This document shows positions 7,317 through 16,756 of a stretch of DNA of 32,594 nucleotides, in pieces. The DNA is taken from contig WRAS01000009.1 in assembly GCA_009780065.1 (NCBI GenBank), forward strand, positions 1 through 32,594, read 5' to 3'. Source of the stretch: Bacillota bacterium (GTDB taxonomy: Bacteria > Bacillota > Clostridia > Christensenellales > UBA1242). The number at the start of each line of letters is the position of its first letter. The stretch's first letter is position 1. The notes under the pieces are model-generated. The model did no database searches, was not told where the DNA came from, and saw only the letters and a program-made list of their open reading frames with translations. The translations under genes and the position numbers were made by a program.

Positions 7317-7703
7317 TTATTCCTCCGAGATAATTCTTCTGTAAGGAAGAAGATCATGCAATTTATGTAGTGAGTATGTTGTGTCGTTTGCAACTATTAT
7401 GTCCAATCCAGGGTTGAATTCAGACGCAATCTGCAAGAACTTCCCCGTCGGAAATGGCAGAATATTCTTTGACCAAAAACAAATGGCAATAAAGTTCGTC
7501 ATGCCTTCGCTGAAAGCCTTTGTTAGAACGACCTCGCCCGCGGTGTGTATATCAAAAGCAAATTCGATGTTACAGCCACTGACGATTATATTTCCCTCCA
7601 CAAGCAAACTAGCCCCTTCTGGCGTATGTGTGCTTGGGCAGTACGCATTGTCAGCAGCCGCCTTGGCGTGCTCGACCAGTTTTTGGATTAGTTCTTTGTT
7701 CAT
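7317..7703 (-). CDS. Cytidine deaminase homologue with lost zinc site (probable pseudoenzyme)
   Basis: 128 aa, the length of a homotetrameric cytidine deaminase, with the family's backbone readable: DNAYCPSTHTPEGASLLVEG matches the AYAPYS...VGAAL region, then SGCNIE, KAFSEGMTNF, a QIASEF segment and a C-terminal DLLPYRR. The catalytic positions have changed. The normal CAER becomes TAGE (Thr54, Gly56), so the first zinc Cys and the catalytic Glu are lost. The normal PCGxCRQ becomes PTGKFLQ (Thr86, Phe89), so the other two zinc Cys are lost. The frame is open, it overlaps ybeY by 4 nt, it has a CGGAG site 7 nt upstream, and it lies exactly where cdd belongs (just before era). It therefore looks maintained but not catalytic as a deaminase. 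Its role is unknown; a structural or nucleoside-binding role is a guess. Confidence 0.8.
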   Translation of the reverse strand: MNKELIQKLVEHAKAAADNAYCPSTHTPEGASLLVEGNIIVSGCNIEFAFDIHTAGEVVLTKAFSEGMTNFIAICFWSKNILPFPTGKFLQIASEFNPGLDIIVANDTTYSLHKLHDLLPYRRIISEE

Positions 7704-8152
7704 TTGTCACTCCGCAATATTTTGTTGGTTAGTTCATTCATTACGGCTTCGTCCGAATCCGTGTCATGTGTATATCCAAGCAAGTGTAACATCCCGTGCA
7801 CAAATAAAAAAGCAATTTCGTCATCCAGTGTGGTCTTGGTCTGTTTTCTTGCAACCGCCTCGCAGATGAAAATGTCGCCCAGTTCAATAAGACCTGTTTC
7901 TGGATTAACATCCAGTGGGAAGAGTTCTCTGGTTGGGATTGTACCAGGAGTTATCTCAAGCAACGGGAATGACAAGACATCCGTTGGTTTATTGATTCCA
8001 CGGAAATCCCGGTTCAAACTTTTGATTTCTTCTTTGGATTCAAAGTATATTTCATAATATACGGATTCATGATCCATGCCCAAAACATCGCAAAGTGCCA
8101 AAAAGGTTTTTTCGATTAATGAATCATATTTTTCCATATCTAATTGTATCAT
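7700..8152 (-). CDS. ybeY: rRNA maturation endonuclease YbeY
   Basis: Zinc-dependent RNase of the UPF0054 family, involved in 16S rRNA 3'-end processing and 70S quality control. 150 aa, normal. The zinc motif is HGMLHLLGYTHD with ligands His119, His123 and His129; the upstream RGINKPTDVLSFPL and ELGDIFIC segments are also family signatures. It starts 4 nt after yqfD ends and overlaps the cdd-like gene by 4 nt. I see no clear ribosome binding site at either candidate ATG (8152 or 8137), so translation is probably coupled to yqfD. In many Bacillota phoH lies between yqfD and ybeY and dgkA between ybeY and cdd; both are absent here. Confidence 0.94.
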   Translation of the reverse strand: MIQLDMEKYDSLIEKTFLALCDVLGMDHESVYYEIYFESKEEIKSLNRDFRGINKPTDVLSFPLLEITPGTIPTRELFPLDVNPETGLIELGDIFICEAVARKQTKTTLDDEIAFLFVHGMLHLLGYTHDTDSDEAVMNELTNKILRSDK

Positions 8153-8156
8153 ACAA

Positions 8157-9107
8157 TTAAATCAAATCAACAACTCTGGACACAACCATTTCAACCACAA
8201 ATGATAAATCTGCCAGTTGTGATATATACACATTTTTTTCATCAAAATCCTGAGTTCCCAATTGAGACACAATTTGCGCAAATAAATTTTGCTCGGCGCT
8301 TGCACGTTGGGATTCGTTTTGGATTATGGTGGATTTGCTGTGGCTAACTTTGCCGCGAATAAGTGCAACCGCAGTCGTGGGATGAGTTATTTGTGTGTAT
8401 GTTAGATATCCGTATTCATCTGGCTCGCCCACTTGAACCCCGATTTGAAATTGTGCAAGCACCAATGTTTGTCCAGTGCGCACTGTGTCACCGATGGAAA
8501 CCTGGGCAATGCCGCTGAGTACAGTTATCTGCGTTATCACGGCGTCATACAGGGACACAAGATTGGTAACCGGCGCAGGAGGTGGTGTTGGTGTACGATG
8601 TATGTTTATTTGCAAAGTCGTTCCACGGATTTGTACATTTGTGTGTGTGATGAAATCAAAGTTTTGGATTATAGCAGTTGAAAGATTTCCTGTGTCTGTA
8701 TTGTGTTTCCATCTAAGGCGTCGGATACCGTTGTCGTATAAGAAACTTTGAACCTGTATAACCTCGTCTTTTTCAAGCCCATTAATTTCAATGCGAAAGA
8801 TAAAACCACTTAGCAGTGTTACAAAAATAAAACAGAACAGAACACCAAATACAAGTAATGGGCGATTGCAACAAAATTCAAATGTACGGAATATATTGGC
8901 GTTGTGCTTTTGTGTATGTGTATGGTTTTTAAGAATTTGGGTGACATTTTTTTTGTGGATTAGCGCAACAGAAAATTTCAATAATTCACCTGTGTAAATT
9001 ATTTCTTTTGGCGAATATTGTCGAAGCCTGTTTAAAAATGTCGCATCCACATTTTCGACATGAAACGTGACCTTGCCACACAAAAAGTTTTTTATTTTCG
9101 TTATCAT
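8157..9107 (-). CDS. yqfD: Sporulation protein YqfD
   Basis: A membrane protein made in the mother cell under sigma-E in Bacillus, required for efficient sporulation with an undefined biochemical role. 316 aa, slightly shorter than the roughly 390 of B. subtilis. Visible: an N-terminal cytoplasmic domain, one transmembrane segment at about 82-104, then FRIEINGLEKDE and a beta-rich extracytoplasmic domain containing AQVSIGDTVRTGQTLV, a lipoyl/biotin-carrier-like turn typical of the family. Its ATG overlaps the yqfC stop by 4 nt, and a GGGGTG site lies about 6 nt upstream. Gene order with yqfC, ybeY and era supports the call. Confidence 0.88.
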   Translation of the reverse strand: MITKIKNFLCGKVTFHVENVDATFLNRLRQYSPKEIIYTGELLKFSVALIHKKNVTQILKNHTHTQKHNANIFRTFEFCCNRPLLVFGVLFCFIFVTLLSGFIFRIEINGLEKDEVIQVQSFLYDNGIRRLRWKHNTDTGNLSTAIIQNFDFITHTNVQIRGTTLQINIHRTPTPPPAPVTNLVSLYDAVITQITVLSGIAQVSIGDTVRTGQTLVLAQFQIGVQVGEPDEYGYLTYTQITHPTTAVALIRGKVSHSKSTIIQNESQRASAEQNLFAQIVSQLGTQDFDEKNVYISQLADLSFVVEMVVSRVVDLI

Positions 9108-9331
9108 TTGTCACCCCGAAAGGTGCTGGCTTTGTTCGTTTTTACGTCTTGAATTTTGCCAGTGACTTTGATTTCACTGGAGTTAAAGTATTCGATTTTC
9201 AATCTCTCGCCAATGACTTCGATGCTACCACCCTGTACACGTACATGAAGGCCATCTGTGGAGAAATCTATTAAAGAACGCACCCCGCCAATGGTGACGC
9301 TTTTTGCATCCTTTTGATTAATAAAAAACAT
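9104..9331 (-). CDS. yqfC: Sporulation protein YqfC (YabP/YqfC family)
   Basis: 75 aa of mostly beta-structure with the family pattern: a strand around SVTIGGVRSLIDFSTDGLHV, a glycine turn, then IEVIGERLKIEYFNSSEIKVTGKI. It resembles the spore-coat-associated YabP/YqfC proteins. It is first in the cluster and overlaps yqfD by 4 nt. No Shine-Dalgarno sequence precedes the ATG; TATATA lies 5 nt upstream. In Bacillus this operon is sigma-E dependent, but I could not find a good sigma-E -35 here. Confidence 0.82.
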   Translation of the reverse strand: MFFINQKDAKSVTIGGVRSLIDFSTDGLHVRVQGGSIEVIGERLKIEYFNSSEIKVTGKIQDVKTNKASTFRGDK

Positions 9332-9348
9332 AGCAATATATATTCAAC

Positions 9349-9364
9349 AATAATCTGGATTATT
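9349..9364. repeat. 16-nt inverted repeat between mutL and yqfC
   Basis: AATAATC-TG-GATTATT, perfect 7-nt arms with a 2-nt spacer. It covers the mutL stop codon and lies about 20 nt upstream of yqfC. The spacer is too short for a good hairpin, so an operator-type site is more likely than a terminator; no binding protein can be named. Confidence 0.3.
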
Positions 9365-11162
9365 TTCGCATGAACAGTTTTTCGATTTCCGTGCGTGTGT
9401 ATTTTATAATTACGGGCCTTCCATGCGGACATGTTGGGATGATTTTTTTGTTTTTAAAGTTTTGCAAGAACGTACCAATTTGATCTGGTGTAAGTGACCG
9501 TCCTGCCTTTATTGCCGTTTTGCATGCAATAGCAATTATTTTATCATCCAAAATATCCACAAGATTTGATTTCTTTGATTTAGTCTCATCCAATAGGTGA
9601 TAAATCATATCTGATAAAGAATCTGTGGATGGGATAATTAAAGGAACAGAATGAATACGTAAACAATTGTTTCCAAATATTTCCGCATCAATACCAGATT
9701 TTTTCAAGTGCGGGATAATGGATAATAATTGATTTACTTCGTCTGGGGTAAGAAATAAAAGATAAGGTGTCAAGAATGGTTGTGCGAGTATATTCCCCGA
9801 ACTAATCTGTTCCTTTAGTTCATCATATAAAAGTCGTTCATGCAGAGCGTGTTGGTCAATTATATAAAATTTTTCGTTATCCGTTTGCAAGATATACGTA
9901 TCAAAGATTGTGCCTACCGTTACATATTCATGCTCGGTTTCTTTAGTTTCGGTTTGTTTTGGCTTTCCTTTTTTGGGTTGGTCTTCGACTTCTTTATTTT
10001 TCATGTCTTTGGCAATTATTTTCATTATGTTTGGGGCGGATTGAATCTTGTATGTTTGGGTTTGAGCGTCGTCGGCGAAATATTTTATGGCAATATCAAC
10101 CTGGTCTTTAGAAATTTCTTTGGATTCCACAACGTTTTTAACTTCTGGTTCAGTAAATATGTTGTCCTTGTGTAAAAAGCTATCCAAAGTTGCAATCACC
10201 GTAGATTTTACAAAGTCATGTATCTCTTCCTCGTTTTCGAATTTGATTTGTGTTTTGCGCGGGTGCACATTGACGTCGATAAATATTGGATCTATGGTTA
10301 TATTCAATGCAAAGAATGGATGGTTGCCCGTTGTGATATACGATGAAAATGCATCAGAAACCGCAGTTGCGATAATTCCGCCCTCGATTGGTCGATTATT
10401 AACCATGACTGTTTGATATGTACGATTACGCTTTGCCAGCACAGGTGTGCCAATGTAGCCCTGCAACACGACACCAAGAGAACTTTTACCATTAACTTCC
10501 AACACATTTTTTATTAAGTCAGTGCCGTATATAAGTGCAAGCGCGTCCAGCAAAGTTCCACCAGGATAGTTATAGAATTCAGCCGAATCAATTAAATAAC
10601 GAAATGAAATACCAGGGTTAGATAAAATTATTTTCTGTATCACCCCAGTTATTTTGTTTTTTTCTATTGCATCGGATGACAAAAATTTCTTTCGTGCAGG
10701 TGTATTGAAAAATAGATTTCGCACGATGATGGTGCTTCCGGTTTGAGTGTTTTGTTTGGATTTTCCCACGACCTCGCCCCCGTTGATTTCAATTGCATTG
10801 GCGACATCATCATTCTTTGTCTTTGTTATAAATTTTACTTTTGCAACGCGTGCGATTGATGAAAGTGCCTCGCCGCGAAATCCCATTGTTCGGATTGCGT
10901 CAATGTCGGCCTCGGTGGATATTTTACTGGTCGCATGTGGCATAAATACCTTTTCAATTTCGGAATACGGAACACCATGACCATTGTCTGTGATTTTAAT
11001 TTCTGCCAGACCAGAATTTTTAATTTCCACGGTTATATCCGTTGCACCCGCATCCAATGAATTCTCCACACATTCCTTTATAATACATGCGGGGTTTTCC
11101 ACGACCTCGCCAGCAGCGAGCAGATTGAATATTGACGGTGGAAGAATATTTATCTTTTTCAT
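9360..11162 (-). CDS. mutL: DNA mismatch repair protein MutL
   Basis: The mismatch-repair matchmaker with nicking endonuclease activity. 600 aa, complete. N-terminal GHKL ATPase: ENSLDAGA (33-40), DNGHG (59-63), GFRGEALSSI (from 94) and GTxVxVxxLFFNTPARKKF-like (SGTIIVRNLFFNTPARKKF region). C-terminal endonuclease domain: DQHALHERLLYDEL at 436, ACKTAIKAGRSL near 546 and CPHGRP at 578-583, which supply the metal site of the methylation-independent MutL type. GAGGT lies 4 nt before the ATG. It normally follows mutS directly; here two surface genes and the element at 19673-26068 lie between them. Confidence 0.96.
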   Translation of the reverse strand: MKKINILPPSIFNLLAAGEVVENPACIIKECVENSLDAGATDITVEIKNSGLAEIKITDNGHGVPYSEIEKVFMPHATSKISTEADIDAIRTMGFRGEALSSIARVAKVKFITKTKNDDVANAIEINGGEVVGKSKQNTQTGSTIIVRNLFFNTPARKKFLSSDAIEKNKITGVIQKIILSNPGISFRYLIDSAEFYNYPGGTLLDALALIYGTDLIKNVLEVNGKSSLGVVLQGYIGTPVLAKRNRTYQTVMVNNRPIEGGIIATAVSDAFSSYITTGNHPFFALNITIDPIFIDVNVHPRKTQIKFENEEEIHDFVKSTVIATLDSFLHKDNIFTEPEVKNVVESKEISKDQVDIAIKYFADDAQTQTYKIQSAPNIMKIIAKDMKNKEVEDQPKKGKPKQTETKETEHEYVTVGTIFDTYILQTDNEKFYIIDQHALHERLLYDELKEQISSGNILAQPFLTPYLLFLTPDEVNQLLSIIPHLKKSGIDAEIFGNNCLRIHSVPLIIPSTDSLSDMIYHLLDETKSKKSNLVDILDDKIIAIACKTAIKAGRSLTPDQIGTFLQNFKNKKIIPTCPHGRPVIIKYTRTEIEKLFMRK

Positions 11163-11245
11163 TAGTACCTCTGGATTTGATTATATTTAATAATAACATA
11201 AAAGCACCAGTGCAATCTAGTATTTCATATGCCTTCATCACAGAA

Positions 11246-14200
11246 TTATTTTTTCAGTTTGCGGCTGTTTCTGAATATCAAAAATAGCAACGTCAAAAAC
11301 ATAACTGCGACGATAATCAATATTATCTCTAGTGTGAAAATGGTGTTCGATTCGTCGACTATTGGTGACCAAGACGCGGTTAATGTGGTCGTTGCTGTGA
11401 TAGGTTGGCTGAAATCAAAAAATATTCCGTCCACATTTAGCCATCCATCAAACCTGTATCCTTGTCGCGTTGGTGCGGGTAGCTGTGTGATTATTTGGCC
11501 ATGTATAAGGCGGTGGCGTGAAATCTCGCCATTTATTCCACTGAAAATGACATAATGATATTCAACCCATGCAGCCCGCAAGATGGTATCACCTGTAACG
11601 GATATTGCTGTTCCAGCAGATTGCGGCAACCCCGTGTTATTTATTATCCATCCAAGAAAGTGATAGTTTTCACGTGCAAGAGTTGGGAGCGTAATCGAAA
11701 AGCCATACTCCTCGGTTTCTGAAATATCCAAGTTGCCAAGGATGTTGTTGCCCTCTTCGTCTTGGAAAATTATGTTGACACGATTGATTTTCCATACAGC
11801 GACAAATATTATATTATCTTTTACAACAAAACTGGAACCTGCTTTGTATGTAATACCATCTTGGTTAATTATCCACCCGACAAAGGTATGACTTGCTTTC
11901 GTGATAGGTGGATTTGGAAGTGTTATCGATGTACCAGATTCGATATTGTCAGGAAGCCCAAGTCTTCCCCACTCTGTATCGTTATCATTTTTAAAGGTAA
12001 TATCAAAAGTTCTGATCCGCCAAATTGCAACGAATGTTGCTTCGCCTGTTACTGTGAATTGCATATTCCCTGGGTGTATCTTATCGCCAAGTCCCCATCC
12101 GCTAAAAGTGTGACTTTCTGTATCATTCAAGATTGGAAGCATTATATTTGAACCATATTCGCGATTTTCTAGATTATACTGCATCAACGAAATTCCATCG
12201 TAGTCTTCGAAATATATATTGAAAGTTTTGGTCTCCCATATCGCCATGAATGTTGTGTTTTCAATTACCGTGAACTGGGTATTTGCCAAGTAAGTTACAT
12301 TTGCCAACACCCAACCGCCAAAAATATGGCTTGATGTGTCATCAAGGTTGGGAAGTGTTATTTGATTACCATACTCGACTGTTGATTCAGTTAGATAAGT
12401 AAATAAGGTTCCATCATAATTTTTGAACAAAACATTGAACGTGCGAATGTTCCAAATTGCTTTGAACTCCATGTTGTTTGTCACTGTAAAGTTTGTACCT
12501 GGATGATATATCCTGTCTTCGAATAGCCAGCCACCAAAGGTGTGACTTTGTGTATTTGTAAGAGAAGTAAGCATTAATCCATAATTATGGTTAACAGTCC
12601 GAGAGATATCTAGTATCTCGTCATTGCTTGTGAAAGTAAGGTTGAAAGTATTAATCGTCCATACAGCGTCAAATCGCATGCTTTCTCTTACTGTGAATAC
12701 TGCACCTTGTTGGTAACTGCTCCCTCCGTAAAGTTGCCACCCACCAAAAGTATAGCGCACGGTATTTTCAAGACTTGGCAATGTTAATGTGTGACCATAG
12801 CCAACAGTTCCCGACATACCAAGCGTCGAGCCATGGCTTCTGAAAGTCAGAGTAAATTGATTTATTCCCCAAACTGCTTCGAAAATTGTATCTGCCGCTA
12901 CCTTGAAATCATGTCCCGGTAAAAACGTTAAATCGTTACCGCTTTTACGCCAACCAAGGAAACTGTGACTTTCCCTTTGATATTGTTGCGGAAGGTCTGG
13001 CAAAGTGAAATAACCATATCTGATGTCTTGTTCCGTGAGGGTTGTGAGTTGGGTACCATCCTCGTCTCTGAAAGTTAAATTAAATGTTAGAATCTCCCAG
13101 ATGGCAATGAATGTTGTTGATTGTTCAACTATGAAGTTATACCCTGCTTTGAAAATTTCATCCAATTCTTCTGCAAACCATCCAATAAATGCGTATCCAG
13201 TTTTAGACATATTGGGCAAAATTATTATTGCACCATGCGGCGTTTCGGAAGGTATTCCGATGAATTCACCAATAGAACCATTGTCGTAAAAAGCAATATC
13301 AAAATTAAGAATAGTCCAATTTGCGATGAAAGTTACATTGCGTGTAACTGTGAAGAAAGTTTCAGGCAAGTGTGTTACACCATCCAACACCCAACCAGTA
13401 AACACATATCCGTCTTTTGCTGCAAAATATGGAATTGGCGGAAGTTCTATGGGGGTACCATGTGCAATGTCATTTAATGAAAGGTCTAAGGCTGTATTAT
13501 CATAGTTTTGGAAATAAACATTGAATTTGTGTATTTGCCAAACTGCTTCGAAAATTATATCAATTGTGATCGCGAGATTGTAACCAGCCTCGAATATTTG
13601 GTCGCTATCACCTTTTCGCCAACCAAGGAAATCGTGATGGATACGTTCTGCAAATGGGAGTTCCAGTTCATCACCATGTGCGATATTGACTCTTGAAAAA
13701 TCTCCAAAAATAGCACCGTTATCGTCTCTAAATACTACGCTATGCCTATTTATTTGCCAGGCTGCCTGAAAAGTGGTGTTTGACGTGATTGTGAATTGAC
13801 TATCTGTATCAAAGATGTATTCTTGACCAGATACTCGCCAGCCTTGAAACGTATGTGATTCTCTTAGTCTTTCTGTAGGAATGTTTGGAAGATTTATTGT
13901 TGTACCATGTGGGATGTCTTGTAGCAACCCTAGCCCGCCCAAGTTGGTGTCATAATCTTGGAATAAAACATTAAACATACGAATTGTCCAAGACGCCACG
14001 AATTGTGTGTGTCTTGTTACGAGAAATTCGCTATACCCTGGATGAGTGATTTCATTGAATACCCAGCCGGCAAATATATGACTTGCGGTATCGTTTAACG
14101 TAGGAAGTATTATCTGTATTCCGTATTGAATATTTGTTTGATTCAAATGAGTTAGCGCGATCTCACCATCATTGAAATGAATATCAAAAGTTCTTATGTT

Positions 14201-16627
14201 CCATAGAGCCACGAATTCTGTGTCCGACGTAATATTTACATCTGCACCAGCATCAAAAATTTGTCCATTACCATCTATTTGCCAACCAGCAAAAGTATAG
14301 CGCGCTATGTTTGGGTTAGCGGGTGTGGGCAGAACTATCTTGAAGTTATAGTCATAAAAAGTTGTTGTTTGTGTGTCAATTAATTGGTTGAAACTTTTGA
14401 ATGTAACTGTCCGCACAATTGTACAGGCGACATAAAACATTTCGGTTTGAGTTGTGTCGGAAAAGTTAAAAATTGTTCCGTCTCCGATTGCCCTAACAGA
14501 GAGAGTGTATGTTGTCCTTTCTGGCAAGTTCAATATCATTAAATCAAATGTTGCATCTGTTGTGTAAATTGGTTCGCGGTCACTGATGTAAATGCGATAG
14601 TTAGTCGCATATGGAACAACATCCCACGAAAGTACACCAAATGCGTTAACAGAAAAATTTTCCGGTGTAGCAAGTGTAAAAGGTATATCATCTTCTGTAC
14701 CACGTAGAAAATTATATACCGCATAAAGTGTTACATCCGAAGTTATTTCATGGATATTATCATCGTCATGTGCGTAACGAATAATTCCAAAATCTGCGAA
14801 AATACTGCTGGATGCCCAGCCTTTGAATGTATTGTTGTAAATATTCAAATTTGGAAATGAGAATGTTTCTCTGTCCGACATCATGAATCGTATTGGTTCA
14901 AATCCTGAGACATTATGTGTTGTGTCATTTATATGGAATGTAAGTGCATGATGTACTCTGACCTCGGGCTTTGGCCATGATGGAAAATTCAGTGTAGGTA
15001 AATTTGCACGTTCTGTACATGGAATCCATGAAACAGCCAAGTTGCGCAGATTGTTTCCCATAGTGGTTGCAGCAGCGCCACTTAGATTAGCAAAAGTTGT
15101 GGCATTCAAACCGTTATTCATGATATTAACAAGTGAAACTCCGGCTATTTCATAATCAGGAGTAAATGCACCCGTCCTTAACAAGTTTTGGTTAGTACCA
15201 CCGGGATAACGTCTTAGTCCACTTGAATCCCCGCGCACGTCTGTAAAATTAATTGCGTTCGCAGCCGTTGTAGAATTGCGATTGCCAAGAATTTGTGAGT
15301 AATTTGCCGCCCTTCCAGTTATTGTCCCCGTGTTAAATACATTCACAAAATGTGTTAGTGATTCCGTTCTTCCTATGATTCCACCTGTTCCATGTGCAGC
15401 GGCACCGGCATGTCCATTTATGTTACCGTTGTTGAAACTATTCAAGATTGTTAGACCATCTGGTGAAAAACCAATTATGCCGCCTACCCCTCTTGGTGTA
15501 GTTGTTCCACCACCAGTCGCAATAACAGTCCCATGATTAACAAGATTAGCGGTAATATTCGCTTGGGCAAAATTACCTATGACACCGCCAACGTTAATAC
15601 GCCCCGCAACAGAGGTCACGGTAATATTACCTGTGTTAACCAGATTCCTGAAATTACCTATACTGTTCGGCGGTGCCCAAGAATGACCAAAGACTCCACC
15701 AACCCGTGGACCACCGCCAGAGATACCCGATATATTTCCATGGTTTATCGCATCATGAACGCGTGCGCCATGAACTGCTTCTCCTGCTATACCGCCTATC
15801 CTTACTTCTGTACCTGTAAACCCTGTTATATTCCCGTGGTTGACCACATATCTGACAAGAGGTGCCGGTGTCGCATTAGCCGCAGGTCCCGCAATACCTA
15901 TGATTCCGCCGACCATTGGGTTGGTAAATGCACTAGCACCAAAATTCACGTGGCTTGTAATATGCTCGACAAGGGCATTTTCAATAGCAGCACCTGCAAC
16001 AGAACCAATGCGTGGGTTCCCAACAGCCGTACCTGCGATTGTGTAAGACGCCACATTTCCATGTAAGGTTAGATTACGTACAACCGCATTCCCGCCAAGT
16101 TGTCCGAATAGACCAAAAGTGTTCTGGGATATGTTGACAACACTTCGCAATTCGCTTGGCAATGTAATTGAATGGCCATTACCATCAAAAATACCACGAA
16201 AGTTCCTATTTGTCGCGGCAACACCGCCACCTATCGCAATCCATGCCCTGTGATTCGGATAAGAAAGATTTATATCACTTGCCAATCTAATATGCGTATT
16301 CGCGAATCTGTTTCCGCCTGCTGTGTTTCCTGTATTTATGTTTCCAACTCCGTTAACAAGTCTTGCAAGACCTGCCAATTCTTGCGGGGTTGAAATTAGA
16401 AACGGAAACTCGTGTGACCCCCTTGTGCTTTCAAAGTCTGTAAACCAACTTGTGTTAACAAAACCATCGTCTTGCCATGTTCCTTGCAACGCTGGAAGAA
16501 CATTAGCACCGGATATATTTCCCAGAGATTGTCCACCAATTAAAAAAAGAATGCATACAGTTGATGTTACCAATGCAATTGCAATTGAAATTCCCAACAG
16601 GATTTTGTTGCGACCTATTTTTTTCAT
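11246..16627 (-). CDS. Giant membrane-anchored surface protein with GLUG-type and InlB B-repeats
   Basis: About 1793 aa. In order: a signal/anchor helix (KKIGRNKILLGISIAIALVTSTVCILFLIGG); a glycine-rich region with many VGGIIG / IGGIAG / VGGVFG motifs spaced about 40-60 residues apart, like the GLUG repeats of adhesins and M26 proteases; a fibronectin III-like domain (SWDVVPYATNYRIYIS...YTLSVRAIG); 14 consecutive Listeria-Bacteroides repeats; and a C-terminal transmembrane helix followed by a basic tail (RNSRKLKK). There is no LPXTG sortase motif. A surface adhesin is inferred; no enzyme domain was seen. I start at the ATG at 16627 because the signal sequence begins there; the frame stays open to 16738, and 16651 is an alternative. 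No strong ribosome binding site was seen. It ends 83 nt before mutL. Confidence 0.8.
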   Translation of the reverse strand: MKKIGRNKILLGISIAIALVTSTVCILFLIGGQSLGNISGANVLPALQGTWQDDGFVNTSWFTDFESTRGSHEFPFLISTPQELAGLARLVNGVGNINTGNTAGGNRFANTHIRLASDINLSYPNHRAWIAIGGGVAATNRNFRGIFDGNGHSITLPSELRSVVNISQNTFGLFGQLGGNAVVRNLTLHGNVASYTIAGTAVGNPRIGSVAGAAIENALVEHITSHVNFGASAFTNPMVGGIIGIAGPAANATPAPLVRYVVNHGNITGFTGTEVRIGGIAGEAVHGARVHDAINHGNISGISGGGPRVGGVFGHSWAPPNSIGNFRNLVNTGNITVTSVAGRINVGGVIGNFAQANITANLVNHGTVIATGGGTTTPRGVGGIIGFSPDGLTILNSFNNGNINGHAGAAAHGTGGIIGRTESLTHFVNVFNTGTITGRAANYSQILGNRNSTTAANAINFTDVRGDSSGLRRYPGGTNQNLLRTGAFTPDYEIAGVSLVNIMNNGLNATTFANLSGAAATTMGNNLRNLAVSWIPCTERANLPTLNFPSWPKPEVRVHHALTFHINDTTHNVSGFEPIRFMMSDRETFSFPNLNIYNNTFKGWASSSIFADFGIIRYAHDDDNIHEITSDVTLYAVYNFLRGTEDDIPFTLATPENFSVNAFGVLSWDVVPYATNYRIYISDREPIYTTDATFDLMILNLPERTTYTLSVRAIGDGTIFNFSDTTQTEMFYVACTIVRTVTFKSFNQLIDTQTTTFYDYNFKIVLPTPANPNIARYTFAGWQIDGNGQIFDAGADVNITSDTEFVALWNIRTFDIHFNDGEIALTHLNQTNIQYGIQIILPTLNDTASHIFAGWVFNEITHPGYSEFLVTRHTQFVASWTIRMFNVLFQDYDTNLGGLGLLQDIPHGTTINLPNIPTERLRESHTFQGWRVSGQEYIFDTDSQFTITSNTTFQAAWQINRHSVVFRDDNGAIFGDFSRVNIAHGDELELPFAERIHHDFLGWRKGDSDQIFEAGYNLAITIDIIFEAVWQIHKFNVYFQNYDNTALDLSLNDIAHGTPIELPPIPYFAAKDGYVFTGWVLDGVTHLPETFFTVTRNVTFIANWTILNFDIAFYDNGSIGEFIGIPSETPHGAIIILPNMSKTGYAFIGWFAEELDEIFKAGYNFIVEQSTTFIAIWEILTFNLTFRDEDGTQLTTLTEQDIRYGYFTLPDLPQQYQRESHSFLGWRKSGNDLTFLPGHDFKVAADTIFEAVWGINQFTLTFRSHGSTLGMSGTVGYGHTLTLPSLENTVRYTFGGWQLYGGSSYQQGAVFTVRESMRFDAVWTINTFNLTFTSNDEILDISRTVNHNYGLMLTSLTNTQSHTFGGWLFEDRIYHPGTNFTVTNNMEFKAIWNIRTFNVLFKNYDGTLFTYLTESTVEYGNQITLPNLDDTSSHIFGGWVLANVTYLANTQFTVIENTTFMAIWETKTFNIYFEDYDGISLMQYNLENREYGSNIMLPILNDTESHTFSGWGLGDKIHPGNMQFTVTGEATFVAIWRIRTFDITFKNDNDTEWGRLGLPDNIESGTSITLPNPPITKASHTFVGWIINQDGITYKAGSSFVVKDNIIFVAVWKINRVNIIFQDEEGNNILGNLDISETEEYGFSITLPTLARENYHFLGWIINNTGLPQSAGTAISVTGDTILRAAWVEYHYVIFSGINGEISRHRLIHGQIITQLPAPTRQGYRFDGWLNVDGIFFDFSQPITATTTLTASWSPIVDESNTIFTLEIILIIVAVMFLTLLFLIFRNSRKLKK
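11369..14422 (-). repeat. Array of 14 InlB B-type (Listeria-Bacteroides) protein repeats
   Basis: Fourteen units of about 70-75 codons. Each has the scheme (F/V)-x-(V/I)-x-F-x-(D/N)...ILP...(Y/H)xFxGW...F-x-V...F-x-A-x-W, with the recurring joint 'IW-x-I-R-T-F'. Units are well diverged from each other at both protein and DNA level, so this is an old duplication under selection rather than a recent slippage array. A fifteenth, more divergent unit precedes the fibronectin-like domain. Confidence 0.8.
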
Positions 16628-16756
16628 AATCCGGCTTCTTAGTCTGTGCATCTTGCAAATTAATAAACTTTGTCGTAAAGTTTCCCACCTCGTCAATAAC
16701 TTCTTGCGGTGGACCAGATAACTCGGCAACTTCATCAAGCAGTATGAGTGAATTTC

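Noticed and set aside
11369..14422. Tandem repeats of about 210-220 bp that might suggest a CRISPR or satellite array
   Set aside because: They are protein-level InlB B-type repeats in one long open frame; units are diverged, far too long for CRISPR repeats and have no spacers.
16628..16738. N-terminal extension of the giant surface protein up to 16738
   Set aside because: The extra residues precede a good signal helix, have no ribosome binding site, and overlap a mutS-like stretch in another frame.
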